DNA of 64,000 bases. It comes from Chryseobacterium sediminis (GTDB lineage: Bacteria > Bacteroidota > Bacteroidia > Flavobacteriales > Weeksellaceae). The DNA lies in assembly GCF_008386505.1 (NCBI RefSeq), contig NZ_VUNZ01000001.1:2597937-2661936 (forward strand). Reading direction: 5' to 3'. A program made the translations under genes and the position numbers. Position 1 is the stretch's first letter; each line of letters opens with the position of its first letter. The notes under the pieces were generated by a model. That model did not search any database and was not told the origin of the DNA. It saw only the letters and a program-made list of their open reading frames with translations. Positions 9,513 through 16,675 of the stretch are shown piece after piece.

Positions 9513-10307
9513 ATGAAGAAACTGTTTACTATACTGCTATTGGTTTTTCTGGCAAAAATTAATGCTCAAATGTATTCCGGAGAGGTATTCCTGAGAGACA
9601 ACTCTATTTTATATCTCAATCAGGTATATGTCACAAACTTAAACACCCAGAAAACCGTTCTTACGGACTATAATGGTAATTTTAATATCCCTGCCAATCC
9701 CGGAGATGTAATCCGGTTTACCTCTATTGTTACCGAAAGAAAAGATATTAAGCTAACACCTCAATCAATGACACAAAAAAATCTGGTTGAGCTTAAAATT
9801 GCGTACTATGAAATTCAGGAAATTGTACTCAGCAGGTTCAAACCTACTGGAAACCTTCGGTATGATGTCAATTCTTTAAGAAAAGAAGATAAAGCATATG
9901 CTCTTAAGAAAGTAATCGGGCTTCCTGAACCGAAAGGTGACGGAACTCCTCCTGAGCTTCCTGTTGCCGGCTTGAGAGATGGCGGGCTTACCTTCAGCCT
10001 TGAAAGTATCTATGATATCCTGTCTGGTGAGAGAAAGAAAAAACAGCGTTATCAGGCCTACGAAAGAATGAACAGTTCCGTTGCACAGATCAAAAACTAT
10101 CTGGGGAAAGATTATTTTACAAGGTTTAAAATTCCTGAGAATTTAATTGATAATTTCCTTCAATTCGTTTATACTTCTGAAAACATTCAGGCTTATGTAT
10201 TAGCCGGAAACTTTGAAGCCATAAAGGTTCCTATTGAAAAATATCTGCCAATCTATCAGAAGAGACTTAGAAGCTCACATCTTCAGGAGGTTGTAAGCAA
10301 TAATTAG
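9513..10307 (+). CDS. secreted carboxypeptidase-like regulatory domain protein
   Basis: A 264-residue exported protein with signal peptide 1-18 (ending INAQ). Residues about 20-100 look like the carboxypeptidase D regulatory-like beta-sandwich seen at the start of SusC and DUF5686 proteins: YSGEVFLRD, VYVTNLNTQK, TDYNGNFNIPANPGDVIRF, then VELKIAYYEIQEIVLS. The rest is charged and helical without a recognised motif. No barrel or sorting domain follows, so it probably stays periplasmic or associates with the outer membrane. It is a single-gene unit with its own promoter and terminator. Exact role unknown. Confidence 0.8.
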   Translation: MKKLFTILLLVFLAKINAQMYSGEVFLRDNSILYLNQVYVTNLNTQKTVLTDYNGNFNIPANPGDVIRFTSIVTERKDIKLTPQSMTQKNLVELKIAYYEIQEIVLSRFKPTGNLRYDVNSLRKEDKAYALKKVIGLPEPKGDGTPPELPVAGLRDGGLTFSLESIYDILSGERKKKQRYQAYERMNSSVAQIKNYLGKDYFTRFKIPENLIDNFLQFVYTSENIQAYVLAGNFEAIKVPIEKYLPIYQKRLRSSHLQEVVSNN

Positions 10308-10329
10308 AGAAATAATTCCATTAGATATA

Positions 10330-10363
10330 AATAATCCATGTTCTTCACATGGATTATTTTTTT
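10330..10363 (+). terminator. terminator
   Basis: 11-base-pair perfect stem (10330-10340 with 10348-10358), seven-base loop and a T-run. Confidence 0.9.
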
Positions 10364-10590
10364 GTAATAAACAGAAATTCCGTCTTAAACCCTTTCCACA
10401 ATACATCCGATGCAGATTATTCAACTTTTATGGCATATCTTTTCTCAATATTCAAAAATATGTTTAATTTTATCTCACAAACAAGTGTTTAAAATAAAAA
10501 CACTAGTATTTCGTTATCCAAATAAAAACTAACTGACCCCAAAACGCAAATTAAGAGAGAAGCACCTATTTTTTAACTTAATATTAATTA

Positions 10591-11355
10591 ATGAAACGAG
10601 TACTTTTACTTCTTTGCTGTATGTTTTTCTTTACTATGTCTGCTCAAAAAAAAGGGAAAGACTATAGTAATATTCTGAAAAGTAAGAATATCTATGAAAT
10701 CAATGCCTTCTTAAGAGATGCCCATCCAGATGATCCCCGGAGATCTGTTTTGAAACCAAGGGTAATGGACATGATGAAAGAATACATCAAAAATGCGCAT
10801 CCAGCCGATCAGAAAGTAAAAGATATGCAGGAAATGCTTGCCATGCTGAAGAGAAGGCCTTCCACAAAGATCACCTTTGATGAGATGAATGCTATCATCA
10901 AACAGAAGCAGATTGCAAAATACAAGGCCGAATTAGCCGCAAAACAGCCTACCACCGTTTATACTCCTAGTACTGCACAGAATACATTTGTTGTAAATGC
11001 GTCAGCTAATACAGCCATTCCCAATACAGAAGCAGAAGAATTCAATATGCTTATGGCGGTATCTCCCGTAGAACACAAAAATAAAACGGTTAAAATCCTC
11101 AACTCTTTGTTTGATAATGATCCCAATGCTAAAGAATGCATTGTCCTGATTCAAAATAAATCAGACTGTAATATCATTGTAAGAATGGAAGGGGTAGGTA
11201 CAACCAAATACAGACTGGCAGTACCTGCTCAGGGAGAAGGTTCAATTGTTATAGAAAAAGGCCAGTATCTTTTCACCAGCCTGGTTTGTGGCGCTCAATA
11301 TGCTTCACAAAAAACAATTGAAAGACCTATTATGGTGGCTTTAGGAAGCCATTAG
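10591..11355 (+). CDS. secreted protein of the local paralog family (DUF6759-like), second member
   Basis: A 254-residue protein of unknown function with signal peptide 1-18 (ending MSAQ) followed by KKGKD. A charged helical middle (about 30-120) carries several MKEY/MLAMLKRR-type amphipathic segments. The C-terminal domain (about 170-250) aligns by eye with the genes at 857 and 12231: NKSDCNIIVRM, VPAQGEG, KGQY and LVCGAQY, again with two conserved Cys. It lies just upstream of trmB with no obvious terminator between, although trmB has its own promoter box. No clear TAnnTTTG is visible in the 230 bases before this gene. Confidence 0.8.
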   Translation: MKRVLLLLCCMFFFTMSAQKKGKDYSNILKSKNIYEINAFLRDAHPDDPRRSVLKPRVMDMMKEYIKNAHPADQKVKDMQEMLAMLKRRPSTKITFDEMNAIIKQKQIAKYKAELAAKQPTTVYTPSTAQNTFVVNASANTAIPNTEAEEFNMLMAVSPVEHKNKTVKILNSLFDNDPNAKECIVLIQNKSDCNIIVRMEGVGTTKYRLAVPAQGEGSIVIEKGQYLFTSLVCGAQYASQKTIERPIMVALGSH

Positions 11356-11425
11356 TTACAATTATTCACGGATTACCGCTCTGTCTTTTACCTTTAAAAG
11401 GCAGAAATTCTTCATAAATTTTCAC

Positions 11426-11433
11426 TACTTTTG
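11426..11433 (+). promoter_or_regulatory. -7 promoter box of trmB
   Basis: TACTTTTG fits TAnnTTTG. Its last three bases are the TTG that would falsely extend the trmB frame upstream. The ATG at 11452 lies 18 bases after the box. Confidence 0.7.
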
Positions 11434-11451
11434 CACTCATTTTATAACTCA

Positions 11452-12129
11452 ATGGGCAAGAATAAATTAGCAAGATTTGCAGAAAACAAAATATTACCGA
11501 ATGTAATCCAACCTACAAGGGAAGATGCCTTACAAGGTTTTGAACTTAAAGGAAAATGGAGAGAAAATTTCTTTAAAAATGACAATCCAATTGTATTGGA
11601 ATTAGGTTGTGGGAAAGGAGAATATTCTGTAGGACTCGCAAAAACTTTTCCTGAAAAGAACTTTATCGGAATTGATATTAAAGGAGCAAGATTCTGGTTT
11701 GGGGCTAAAGAAGCGGTAGAAAACAATATGACTAATGTCGCTTTTTTGAGATCACAGATCGAGCTTGTGGATCATTTTTTTGCTGAAAATGAAGTAGATG
11801 AAATCTGGATTACTTTCCCGGATCCACAGATCAAATACAAGAGAACAAAGCACAGACTGACTCACCCTGATTTCTTAAACCGATACAAAAAGTTCCTGAA
11901 ACCTGGTGGTATTGTTCATTTAAAAACCGATTCAGAGTTTTTACACGGTTATACACTGGGGTATTTACAGGGAGCTGGTTATGAAATTATTAGCGCTCAT
12001 CATGATATCTACGGAGCGCCGGAATACGATCCTAATACTGAACATCTCAGAGATATCAAAACCTATTATGAAGAACTTTTCTCAGCGAAAGGAAAAACAA
12101 TTACCTACATTAAATTCCGTATAAACTGA
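11452..12129 (+). CDS. trmB: tRNA (guanine-N7-)-methyltransferase
   Basis: SAM-dependent methyltransferase that makes m7G46 in the variable loop of tRNAs. 225 residues, normal for TrmB. The SAM-binding Rossmann motif is LELGCGKGEYSVGLA (about 51-65), followed by FIGIDIKGARFW, the family motif ITFPDPQIKYKRTKHRL (about 124-140; DPQ/KxRH-type substrate-binding loop) and GGIVHLKTD. I chose the ATG at 11452 (MGKNKLARF) because the longer frame starts at a TTG inside the -7 promoter box. The stop TGA overlaps an ATG (TGATG) of a short, apparently frameshifted downstream frame. Confidence 0.95.
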   Translation: MGKNKLARFAENKILPNVIQPTREDALQGFELKGKWRENFFKNDNPIVLELGCGKGEYSVGLAKTFPEKNFIGIDIKGARFWFGAKEAVENNMTNVAFLRSQIELVDHFFAENEVDEIWITFPDPQIKYKRTKHRLTHPDFLNRYKKFLKPGGIVHLKTDSEFLHGYTLGYLQGAGYEIISAHHDIYGAPEYDPNTEHLRDIKTYYEELFSAKGKTITYIKFRIN

Positions 12130-12229
12130 TGAAGCAGAAATAACCCTGAGACAGAGGCAAAACCTTCCCAAAAAGGATGCAGTCAAAGGAAAGAAGTCTT
12201 CAAAAAAGAAAAACCAAAAAGTAAACTAG
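12129..12229 (+). pseudogene. possible small basic peptide gene interrupted by a one-base frameshift
   Basis: An ATG overlaps the trmB stop (TGATG) but its frame closes after MKQK. If one extra A were present in the GAAATAA run, the frame would continue for 33 codons (MKQKITLRQRQNLPKKDAV, then a Lys/Ser-rich tail) and stop at the TAG of 12227-12229, one base before the ATG of the next gene. Abutting boundaries on both sides suggest a real small gene now broken, or a homopolymer sequencing error. No homolog recognised. Confidence 0.3.
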
Positions 12230-12230
12230 T

Positions 12231-12671
12231 ATGAAAAAACTATTAGTTTTTGCCGGGATTTCAATGATCCTTGCCAGCTGTAATGTAAATTATGGCAGTT
12301 ATCCGGGAAGAACCTCCTATCCCTCCTCTACCGGTAATTCAGGTAACAGAGCCAATACGGAAAGAGAATATAGTGAACTTATAAAGACCTATAAACCGGA
12401 AACAGCAGATGTTCTTAATGATCTTCTTAACAGTGATGATCCGAAAAATCCCAGGACTTCTATTTCAGTAGAAAATAAATCTCCATGCAATATGGTACTT
12501 ACGGTAAGCGGAAATAATTTCTTCAAGAAAATCCCTATCGGTGCGGGAAAAATAGGATATACAATGGTTCCTAAAAATCAAAACTACAGGTTATCCGGAC
12601 TTCTTTGTAACTCAACCTATCAGTCTACAAAGTTTGTAACAACTTCCTATTCTATAAAACTTTCAAACTAA
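12231..12671 (+). CDS. lipoprotein of the local paralog family (DUF6759-like), third member
   Basis: A 146-residue lipoprotein. The signal peptide ends in a lipobox (ILASC, Cys16), followed by a Ser/Tyr/Gly-rich linker. The C-terminal half carries the same domain as the genes at 857 and 10591 in shortened form: VENKSPCNMVLTVSG, then LLCNSTY, with two conserved cysteines. It is the only one of the three with a lipid anchor, probably to the outer membrane facing the periplasm or surface. Likely in the trmB transcription unit; a terminator follows. Function unknown. Confidence 0.8.
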   Translation: MKKLLVFAGISMILASCNVNYGSYPGRTSYPSSTGNSGNRANTEREYSELIKTYKPETADVLNDLLNSDDPKNPRTSISVENKSPCNMVLTVSGNNFFKKIPIGAGKIGYTMVPKNQNYRLSGLLCNSTYQSTKFVTTSYSIKLSN

Positions 12672-12676
12672 TATAT

Positions 12677-12705
12677 AACCCGCAGGATTCTGCGGGTTTT
12701 TATTT
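12677..12705 (+). terminator. terminator after the lipoprotein gene
   Basis: Nine-base-pair GC-rich stem (AACCCGCAG 12677-12685 with CTGCGGGTT 12690-12698), GATT loop, T-rich tail. Confidence 0.9.
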
Positions 12706-12729
12706 TAATTATATGCCCTTTACTTAAGT

Positions 12730-12756
12730 AGCCCAAAATAGTCTACAAATTGGGCT
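12730..12756. other. extra hairpin between convergent terminators
   Basis: AGCCCAA (12730-12736) pairs with TTGGGCT (12750-12756) across 13 bases. There is no T-run, so it is not a typical terminator. Function unknown. Confidence 0.4.
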
Positions 12757-12767
12757 GTAAACAATAA

Positions 12768-12797
12768 AAAAACGCTGGACCGAAATCCAGCGTTTTT
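12768..12797 (-). terminator. terminator of the rplM-rpsI-rpsB operon
   Basis: 12-base-pair stem AAAAACGCTGGA (12768-12779) with TCCAGCGTTTTT (12786-12797). The A-run on the plus strand gives the U-tract for minus-strand transcription. Confidence 0.9.
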
Positions 12798-12820
12798 CCT
12801 ATATTAAAGAAAATCTTTAA

Positions 12821-13582
12821 TTATTCTGCATCGAAGTCAGCATCTTTATCAGCAGATACTACTTCTCCTTCTTCTTTAGATTTTTCTTTATCAGCTTTTC
12901 TTTGAGACTGACCTTCTTTGATAGATTCTGAAACAATGCTCAAGATCATATCGATAGATTTAGAAGCATCATCGTTTCCTGGGATAACGAAGTCAACTTT
13001 TCTAGGGTCAGAGTTTGTATCAACAATACCGAAAACTGGGATACCTAATTTCTTAGCTTCAGTTACAGCGATGTGTTCTCTCAAGATATCTACAACGAAG
13101 ATTGCAGAAGGAAGACGAACCATGTCAGAGATAGAACCTAAGTTCTTTTCTAAGTTAGCTCTTTGTCTGTCAACTTGTAATCTTTCTTTTTTAGATAAAG
13201 TTTCGAACGTACCGTCTTTTTTCATTTTGTCGATAGCATTCATCTTCTTTACAGCCTTTCTGATAGTAACGAAGTTCGTTAACATACCTCCTGGCCATCT
13301 TTCTGTAATATAAGGCATATTAAGTTCAGAAGCGTGTTTTGCAACAACTTCTTTCGCTTGCTTCTTAGTAGCTACGAAAAGAACTTTTTTACCTGCAGAA
13401 GTTAATTTTTCTAAAGCGCTGCAAGCTTCATCCAATTTAACTGCTGTTTTATGTAAGTCTACAATGTGAATACCGTTTTTCTCCATAAAAATGTATGGAG
13501 CCATATTTGGGTTCCACTTTCTAGTCATGTGACCGAAGTGTACGCCAGCCTCTAAAAGGTCTTTTACATTTGCTTTTGCCAT
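12821..13582 (-). CDS. rpsB: 30S ribosomal protein S2
   Basis: Ribosomal protein S2, which joins the small subunit late and is needed to recruit S1-type function. 253 residues, normal length. Diagnostic segments are LLEAGVHFGHMTRKWNPNMAPYIF (about 10-33), VLFVATKKQAKEVV, RWPGGMLTNF, PSAIFVVDILREHIAVTEA and GIPVFGIVDTNSDP. The C-terminus is an acidic, Lys/Glu-rich tail. It is the last gene of rplM-rpsI-rpsB and is separated from rpsI by an unusually long 202-base structured leader. tsf, normally downstream, is absent here. Confidence 0.97.
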   Translation of the reverse strand: MAKANVKDLLEAGVHFGHMTRKWNPNMAPYIFMEKNGIHIVDLHKTAVKLDEACSALEKLTSAGKKVLFVATKKQAKEVVAKHASELNMPYITERWPGGMLTNFVTIRKAVKKMNAIDKMKKDGTFETLSKKERLQVDRQRANLEKNLGSISDMVRLPSAIFVVDILREHIAVTEAKKLGIPVFGIVDTNSDPRKVDFVIPGNDDASKSIDMILSIVSESIKEGQSQRKADKEKSKEEGEVVSADKDADFDAE

Positions 13583-13784
13583 GTTTTCTGTTTTTGTTAG
13601 TTTACTTTCCGTCTTTTAAACAATCAACAACTTCTTTAGATGGGAGAAGCGTTTGGATGCTAAACGTAACGGGCAATTTTGCTTTAAGCTTCAGGCAGTA
13701 AGCCATAGGCTTTGAAGCGAATTAAAAATTTTAATAAGTTTTTCAAAAAGCTTATTGCATATTGCTTTAAGCTTATCGCAATTC
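13583..13784 (-). promoter_or_regulatory. structured intergenic leader upstream of rpsB
   Basis: 202 bases between rpsI and rpsB, in contrast to 6 bases between rplM and rpsI. It contains two inverted repeats: CGTTT/AAACG (13650-13654, 13662-13666), and a two-tier hairpin of GCTTCA/TGAAGC (13688-13693, 13713-13718) enclosing AAGCC/GGCTT (13700-13704, 13708-13712). A 13-base direct repeat TTGCTTTAAGCTT occurs at 13679-13691 and 13762-13774. It could be an autoregulatory S2 leader or a decayed repeat element; the sequence alone does not decide. Confidence 0.45.
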
Positions 13785-14171
13785 TTAACGTTTTGAGAAT
13801 TGGAATCTCTTTCTTGCTTTTTTCTGACCTGGCTTCTTTCTTTCCACCATTCTTGCGTCTCTTGTAAGTAAACCAGCTGGTTTCAATGCTAATCTGAATT
13901 CAGCGTTGATTTCGCATAAAGCTCTTGAAATACCTAATCTGATAGCTTCTGCCTGACCTGTATTACCACCACCGAATACGTTTACGGTAACGTCATACTG
14001 ACCAACAGTCTCAGAAAGGATAAACGGTTGGTTTAATTTGTAAACCATCACGTCTGTAGAGAAATATTCTTTAGCATCTTTACCGTTTACTGTAATAACA
14101 CCAGAACCTGGTCTTACATAAACTCTTGCTACAGAAGTTTTTCTTCTTCCGATTTTGTGAACTATAGACAT
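13785..14171 (-). CDS. rpsI: 30S ribosomal protein S9
   Basis: Ribosomal protein S9 of the small-subunit head; its C-terminal tail reaches the P-site tRNA. 128 residues, normal length. Family marks are [16 protein letters not shown] at the start, [23 protein letters not shown], and the basic tail [24 protein letters not shown] with the invariant C-terminal SKR. It lies six bases downstream of rplM in the same minus-strand operon. Confidence 0.97.
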   Translation of the reverse strand: MSIVHKIGRRKTSVARVYVRPGSGVITVNGKDAKEYFSTDVMVYKLNQPFILSETVGQYDVTVNVFGGGNTGQAEAIRLGISRALCEINAEFRLALKPAGLLTRDARMVERKKPGQKKARKRFQFSKR

Positions 14172-14177
14172 AATTAA

Positions 14178-14633
14178 TTATTTAAATTCGTTAACATTAA
14201 TTGTTTTAGGCTGTTGAGCTTCATGTTTGTGCTCAGTTCCTTCATATAAATAAAGGTTCTTAAGGATAGCAGCTCCTAATCTGTTTTTAGGCAACATACC
14301 TTTTACAGATTTCTCTAATACCTTTAAAGAATCTTTCTTTTGAAGTTCAGCCGCAGTCATAGACTTCTGTCCACCAGGATATCCTGTATGCCAGATATAA
14401 GTCTTATCAGCCCACTTGTTTCCGGAAAGTGTAATTTTCCCAGCATTCAAAACGATCACGTTATCACCACAATCTACGTGAGGTGTAAAGTTCGTTTTGT
14501 GCTTACCTCTCAAAATCTTTGCAACCGTAGAAGCTAATCTACCTAACGGCTGTCCTTCAGCGTCTACCACAACCCATTCTTTATTAGCAGTAGCTTTGTT
14601 CGCTGAAACAGTTTTGTAACTTAATGTATTCAC
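14178..14633 (-). CDS. rplM: 50S ribosomal protein L13
   Basis: Ribosomal protein L13, an early assembly protein of the large subunit. 151 residues. Visible marks are WVVVDAEGQPLGRLAS (about 20-36), the RGKHKTNFTPHVDCGDNVIVLNA segment, KTYIWHTGYPGGQKS and GMLPKNRLGAAILKNLYLYEG. It is the first gene of the rplM-rpsI-rpsB operon, with a good two-part promoter upstream. Confidence 0.97.
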   Translation of the reverse strand: MNTLSYKTVSANKATANKEWVVVDAEGQPLGRLASTVAKILRGKHKTNFTPHVDCGDNVIVLNAGKITLSGNKWADKTYIWHTGYPGGQKSMTAAELQKKDSLKVLEKSVKGMLPKNRLGAAILKNLYLYEGTEHKHEAQQPKTINVNEFK

Positions 14634-14679
14634 ACGTTTTAGTTAAAGATTAAACATAATTTACCCCTAAAAGGGTGTG

Positions 14680-14708
14680 CAAAGGTACAAATTATTTTTG
14701 TAACCCAA
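14680..14708 (-). promoter_or_regulatory. promoter of the rplM-rpsI-rpsB operon
   Basis: On the minus strand, TTG (14706-14708) is followed after 18 bases by TACCTTTG (14680-14687). This matches the Bacteroidota -33/-7 consensus and spacing. The transcript would start about 40 bases before the rplM ATG. Confidence 0.75.
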
Positions 14709-14787
14709 AAACATATTTTATTTTATCTATATAATCTGGTCTGTACACCCTTCAATCAATAGATTTTAACACTATTATAATTTTGGC

Positions 14788-14952
14788 ATGCATCTTGTAA
14801 ATTGTTGTGGCGATGAAAAAAAACGCTTAGAGGATTCTAAAAACACAAATGATACAGCAAAGAGTTCATTCCCTCAACTCTTTCTTTTTATTAATTTTAC
14901 TTTAAAGATTTCCGTAAAACGCATTAATATAATTACAGTTTCATTGAAATAA
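14788..14952 (+). CDS. possible 54-residue small frame or lipoprotein remnant
   Basis: ATG at 14788, stop TAA at 14950-14952. A TAnnTTTG box (TAATTTTG, 14778-14785) lies only two bases before the ATG. The N-terminus MHLVNCCGDEKKRLEDS resembles the mature start of a lipoprotein that has lost its signal, and the second half looks random. I think it is more likely a decayed fragment than a working gene. Confidence 0.2.
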   Translation: MHLVNCCGDEKKRLEDSKNTNDTAKSSFPQLFLFINFTLKISVKRINIITVSLK

Positions 14953-14953
14953 T

Positions 14954-14961
14954 TATATTTG
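14954..14961 (+). promoter_or_regulatory. -7 promoter box of the DUF3667 gene
   Basis: TATATTTG fits TAnnTTTG, 23 bases before the ATG at 14985. Confidence 0.65.
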
Positions 14962-14984
14962 TGACAATCATATTCCCATAATTC

Positions 14985-16097
14985 ATGAGCCACGGAAAAC
15001 TAAGAGATGATAAAACCTGCCTGAACTGCGGACATCAGGTTGATGAAAGGTTTTGCCCACACTGCGGACAGGAAAATATTGAAAGCAGACAGCCCTTTCA
15101 TTTTCTCTTTACTCATTTCATTGAGGATTTCACCCACTATGACGGGCAGTTTTGGAAAACCATGCAATATCTGTTTACCCGGCCAGGGTTGCTTACCAAA
15201 GAATATCTGGCTGGTAAAAGACAATTATATGTGGCTCCTGTAAAGCTATACATATTTATAAGCTTCATCACATTCTTTCTACCCAACATCTTACCTCACG
15301 CCAAGGAGGAAGCTAAAAAGCCAAGCCAGATAAAAAAAGAAACAAAGGCAAAAAAGCCAAAAGAAATTTCAAAAGATATTGTAAAAGATCTGCAGAAAGA
15401 AGGTGTCTTATCCCATGAAGTAGCCACTAACACTCAAAAAGCTTTGGATACTTTAAAGGCTTTGGACACCATAAAGATTAAAGACACCCAAGAAAAGGCT
15501 GAACTTTTTGATAGTACATTTGATACTAAAGAAGAGTCCATTATGAATGCTTATACTCTGAAACAGTATGATTCTATACTTGCAAAGGATAAAACAGGAA
15601 TATATTCATTAGCAAGACCCCTGGCAGAAAAAGCTTTTTCATTAAAGGAAGAAGGATATAGCAAGCATCAGATTTGGGAAAAATATAAAGATAACTTCAT
15701 CCATACAATACCCAAAGCACTCTTTGCATATCTACCTATATTTGCTTTCTTTTTATGGCTGTTTCATAACAAAAAGAAATGGTGGTACTTTGATCATGGT
15801 ATATTTACCCTTCACTATTTCTCTTTCCTGTTATTAGGAATATTAGTTTTTATTGTTGTAGAAAAAATCACAAGCTATTTACCGGACAACAATTTACTTA
15901 CCCTATTATATGTTCTAGCCTGTATAGCGCTGGCAGTTTATATGACGATCTATTTCTTTGTAGCGCATCACAGAGTATATGAAACAAAGAAAAGGATAAG
16001 TATACTAAAAGGTTCCTTATTATTTATTCTAAACTATATCGGATTACTTCTGATGTTTATGGTACTGATGTACTTAAGCTTTATTATGCTTCACTAG
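14985..16097 (+). CDS. DUF3667 zinc-ribbon membrane protein
   Basis: A 370-residue integral membrane protein with an N-terminal zinc ribbon: CLNCG (Cys11/Cys14 region) and CPHCGQEN (about 23-30), a CxxC-x(8)-CxxC arrangement. DUF3667 features follow: FLFTHFIEDFTHYDGQFWKTMQYLFTRPGLLTKEYLAGKRQLYVAPVKLYIFISF. A long charged, helical insertion (about 108-230) separates this first membrane segment from a C-terminal block of about four transmembrane helices (240-370). Its role is unknown; the family is common in Bacteroidota and often lies alone. The stop overlaps by four bases the end of a convergent gene. Confidence 0.85.
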   Translation: MSHGKLRDDKTCLNCGHQVDERFCPHCGQENIESRQPFHFLFTHFIEDFTHYDGQFWKTMQYLFTRPGLLTKEYLAGKRQLYVAPVKLYIFISFITFFLPNILPHAKEEAKKPSQIKKETKAKKPKEISKDIVKDLQKEGVLSHEVATNTQKALDTLKALDTIKIKDTQEKAELFDSTFDTKEESIMNAYTLKQYDSILAKDKTGIYSLARPLAEKAFSLKEEGYSKHQIWEKYKDNFIHTIPKALFAYLPIFAFFLWLFHNKKKWWYFDHGIFTLHYFSFLLLGILVFIVVEKITSYLPDNNLLTLLYVLACIALAVYMTIYFFVAHHRVYETKKRISILKGSLLFILNYIGLLLMFMVLMYLSFIMLH

Positions 16098-16426
16098 TTT
16101 CTAAGGGATTTATTCCCTCTGAAGCTTGCAAATAAATAATACGCAACGAAAACGGTAGAAAATTTCAGGATAGACGGAATCGCCAATTCAAGTTTAAAAA
16201 TTAATGTTCCTGCAAGAACAAGAATTCCCATTCCTACAAATGACAGTAATAATTTCTTAGGCAGTGAAAAATTGGGCGTATCCAGATAATAAGCAAGTCC
16301 CCAGGCAGAACCAAAGGCCACAGCATAATAAATATCCAGTCCAATATTCTCTGAACTTAAAAAGAAATAATTGATCAGGAAGCTGATTACGGTTCCCAAT
16401 CCGAAGTACATCAAAGCTTTTTGCAT
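16094..16426 (-). CDS. small four-helix membrane protein of unknown function
   Basis: 110 residues with about four hydrophobic segments (5-25, 32-48, 58-78, 85-103), a PNFSLPKK loop between the second and third, and a basic C-terminus. I placed the start at the ATG of 16426 (MQKALMYFG): the longer frame begins at a TTG that is the end of the TACTTTTG promoter box. It converges with the DUF3667 gene, overlapping by four bases. No motif recognised. Confidence 0.7.
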   Translation of the reverse strand: MQKALMYFGLGTVISFLINYFFLSSENIGLDIYYAVAFGSAWGLAYYLDTPNFSLPKKLLLSFVGMGILVLAGTLIFKLELAIPSILKFSTVFVAYYLFASFRGNKSLRN

Positions 16427-16444
16427 GTCTGTAAAAATATTCTG

Positions 16445-16452
16445 CAAAAGTA
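16445..16452 (-). promoter_or_regulatory. -7 promoter box of the small membrane protein gene
   Basis: TACTTTTG on the minus strand, 18 bases before the ATG at 16426. Confidence 0.6.
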
Positions 16453-16640
16453 GAGAATTTAATTTGAGAATGTAAAGAAGGGTGTCTTTGAAAATGAAGT
16501 CACTGCAACTTGTTTTAACTCTGTGATTTCCAAACTTTCAAAATATACAGCCCAAAAAGGGGAGATACAATTAAATAAACACAACCAATCAACTGATAAT
16601 CAAAAGAATAAAATCAAACACGTGGTTCTTTTTTTATTGT

Positions 16641-16648
16641 TATATTTG
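16641..16648 (+). promoter_or_regulatory. -7 promoter box of icmF
   Basis: TATATTTG fits TAnnTTTG, 27 bases upstream of the ATG at 16676. Confidence 0.65.
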
Positions 16649-16675
16649 GAAACTTAGAAACTTTCTAGAATTTTT

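Larger units (their letters stand above)
14634..14984. other. divergent regulatory region between rplM and the DUF3667 gene
   Basis: 351 bases holding the rplM promoter on the minus strand, a plus-strand TAATTTTG at 14778-14785 and the TATATTTG box at 14954-14961. Apart from a doubtful 54-codon frame I see no gene. Confidence 0.55.

Noticed and set aside
12129..12229. Programmed -1 frameshift after trmB
   Set aside because: The CAGAAATAA site is not a slippery heptamer and no downstream pseudoknot is evident. A mutation or read error is simpler.
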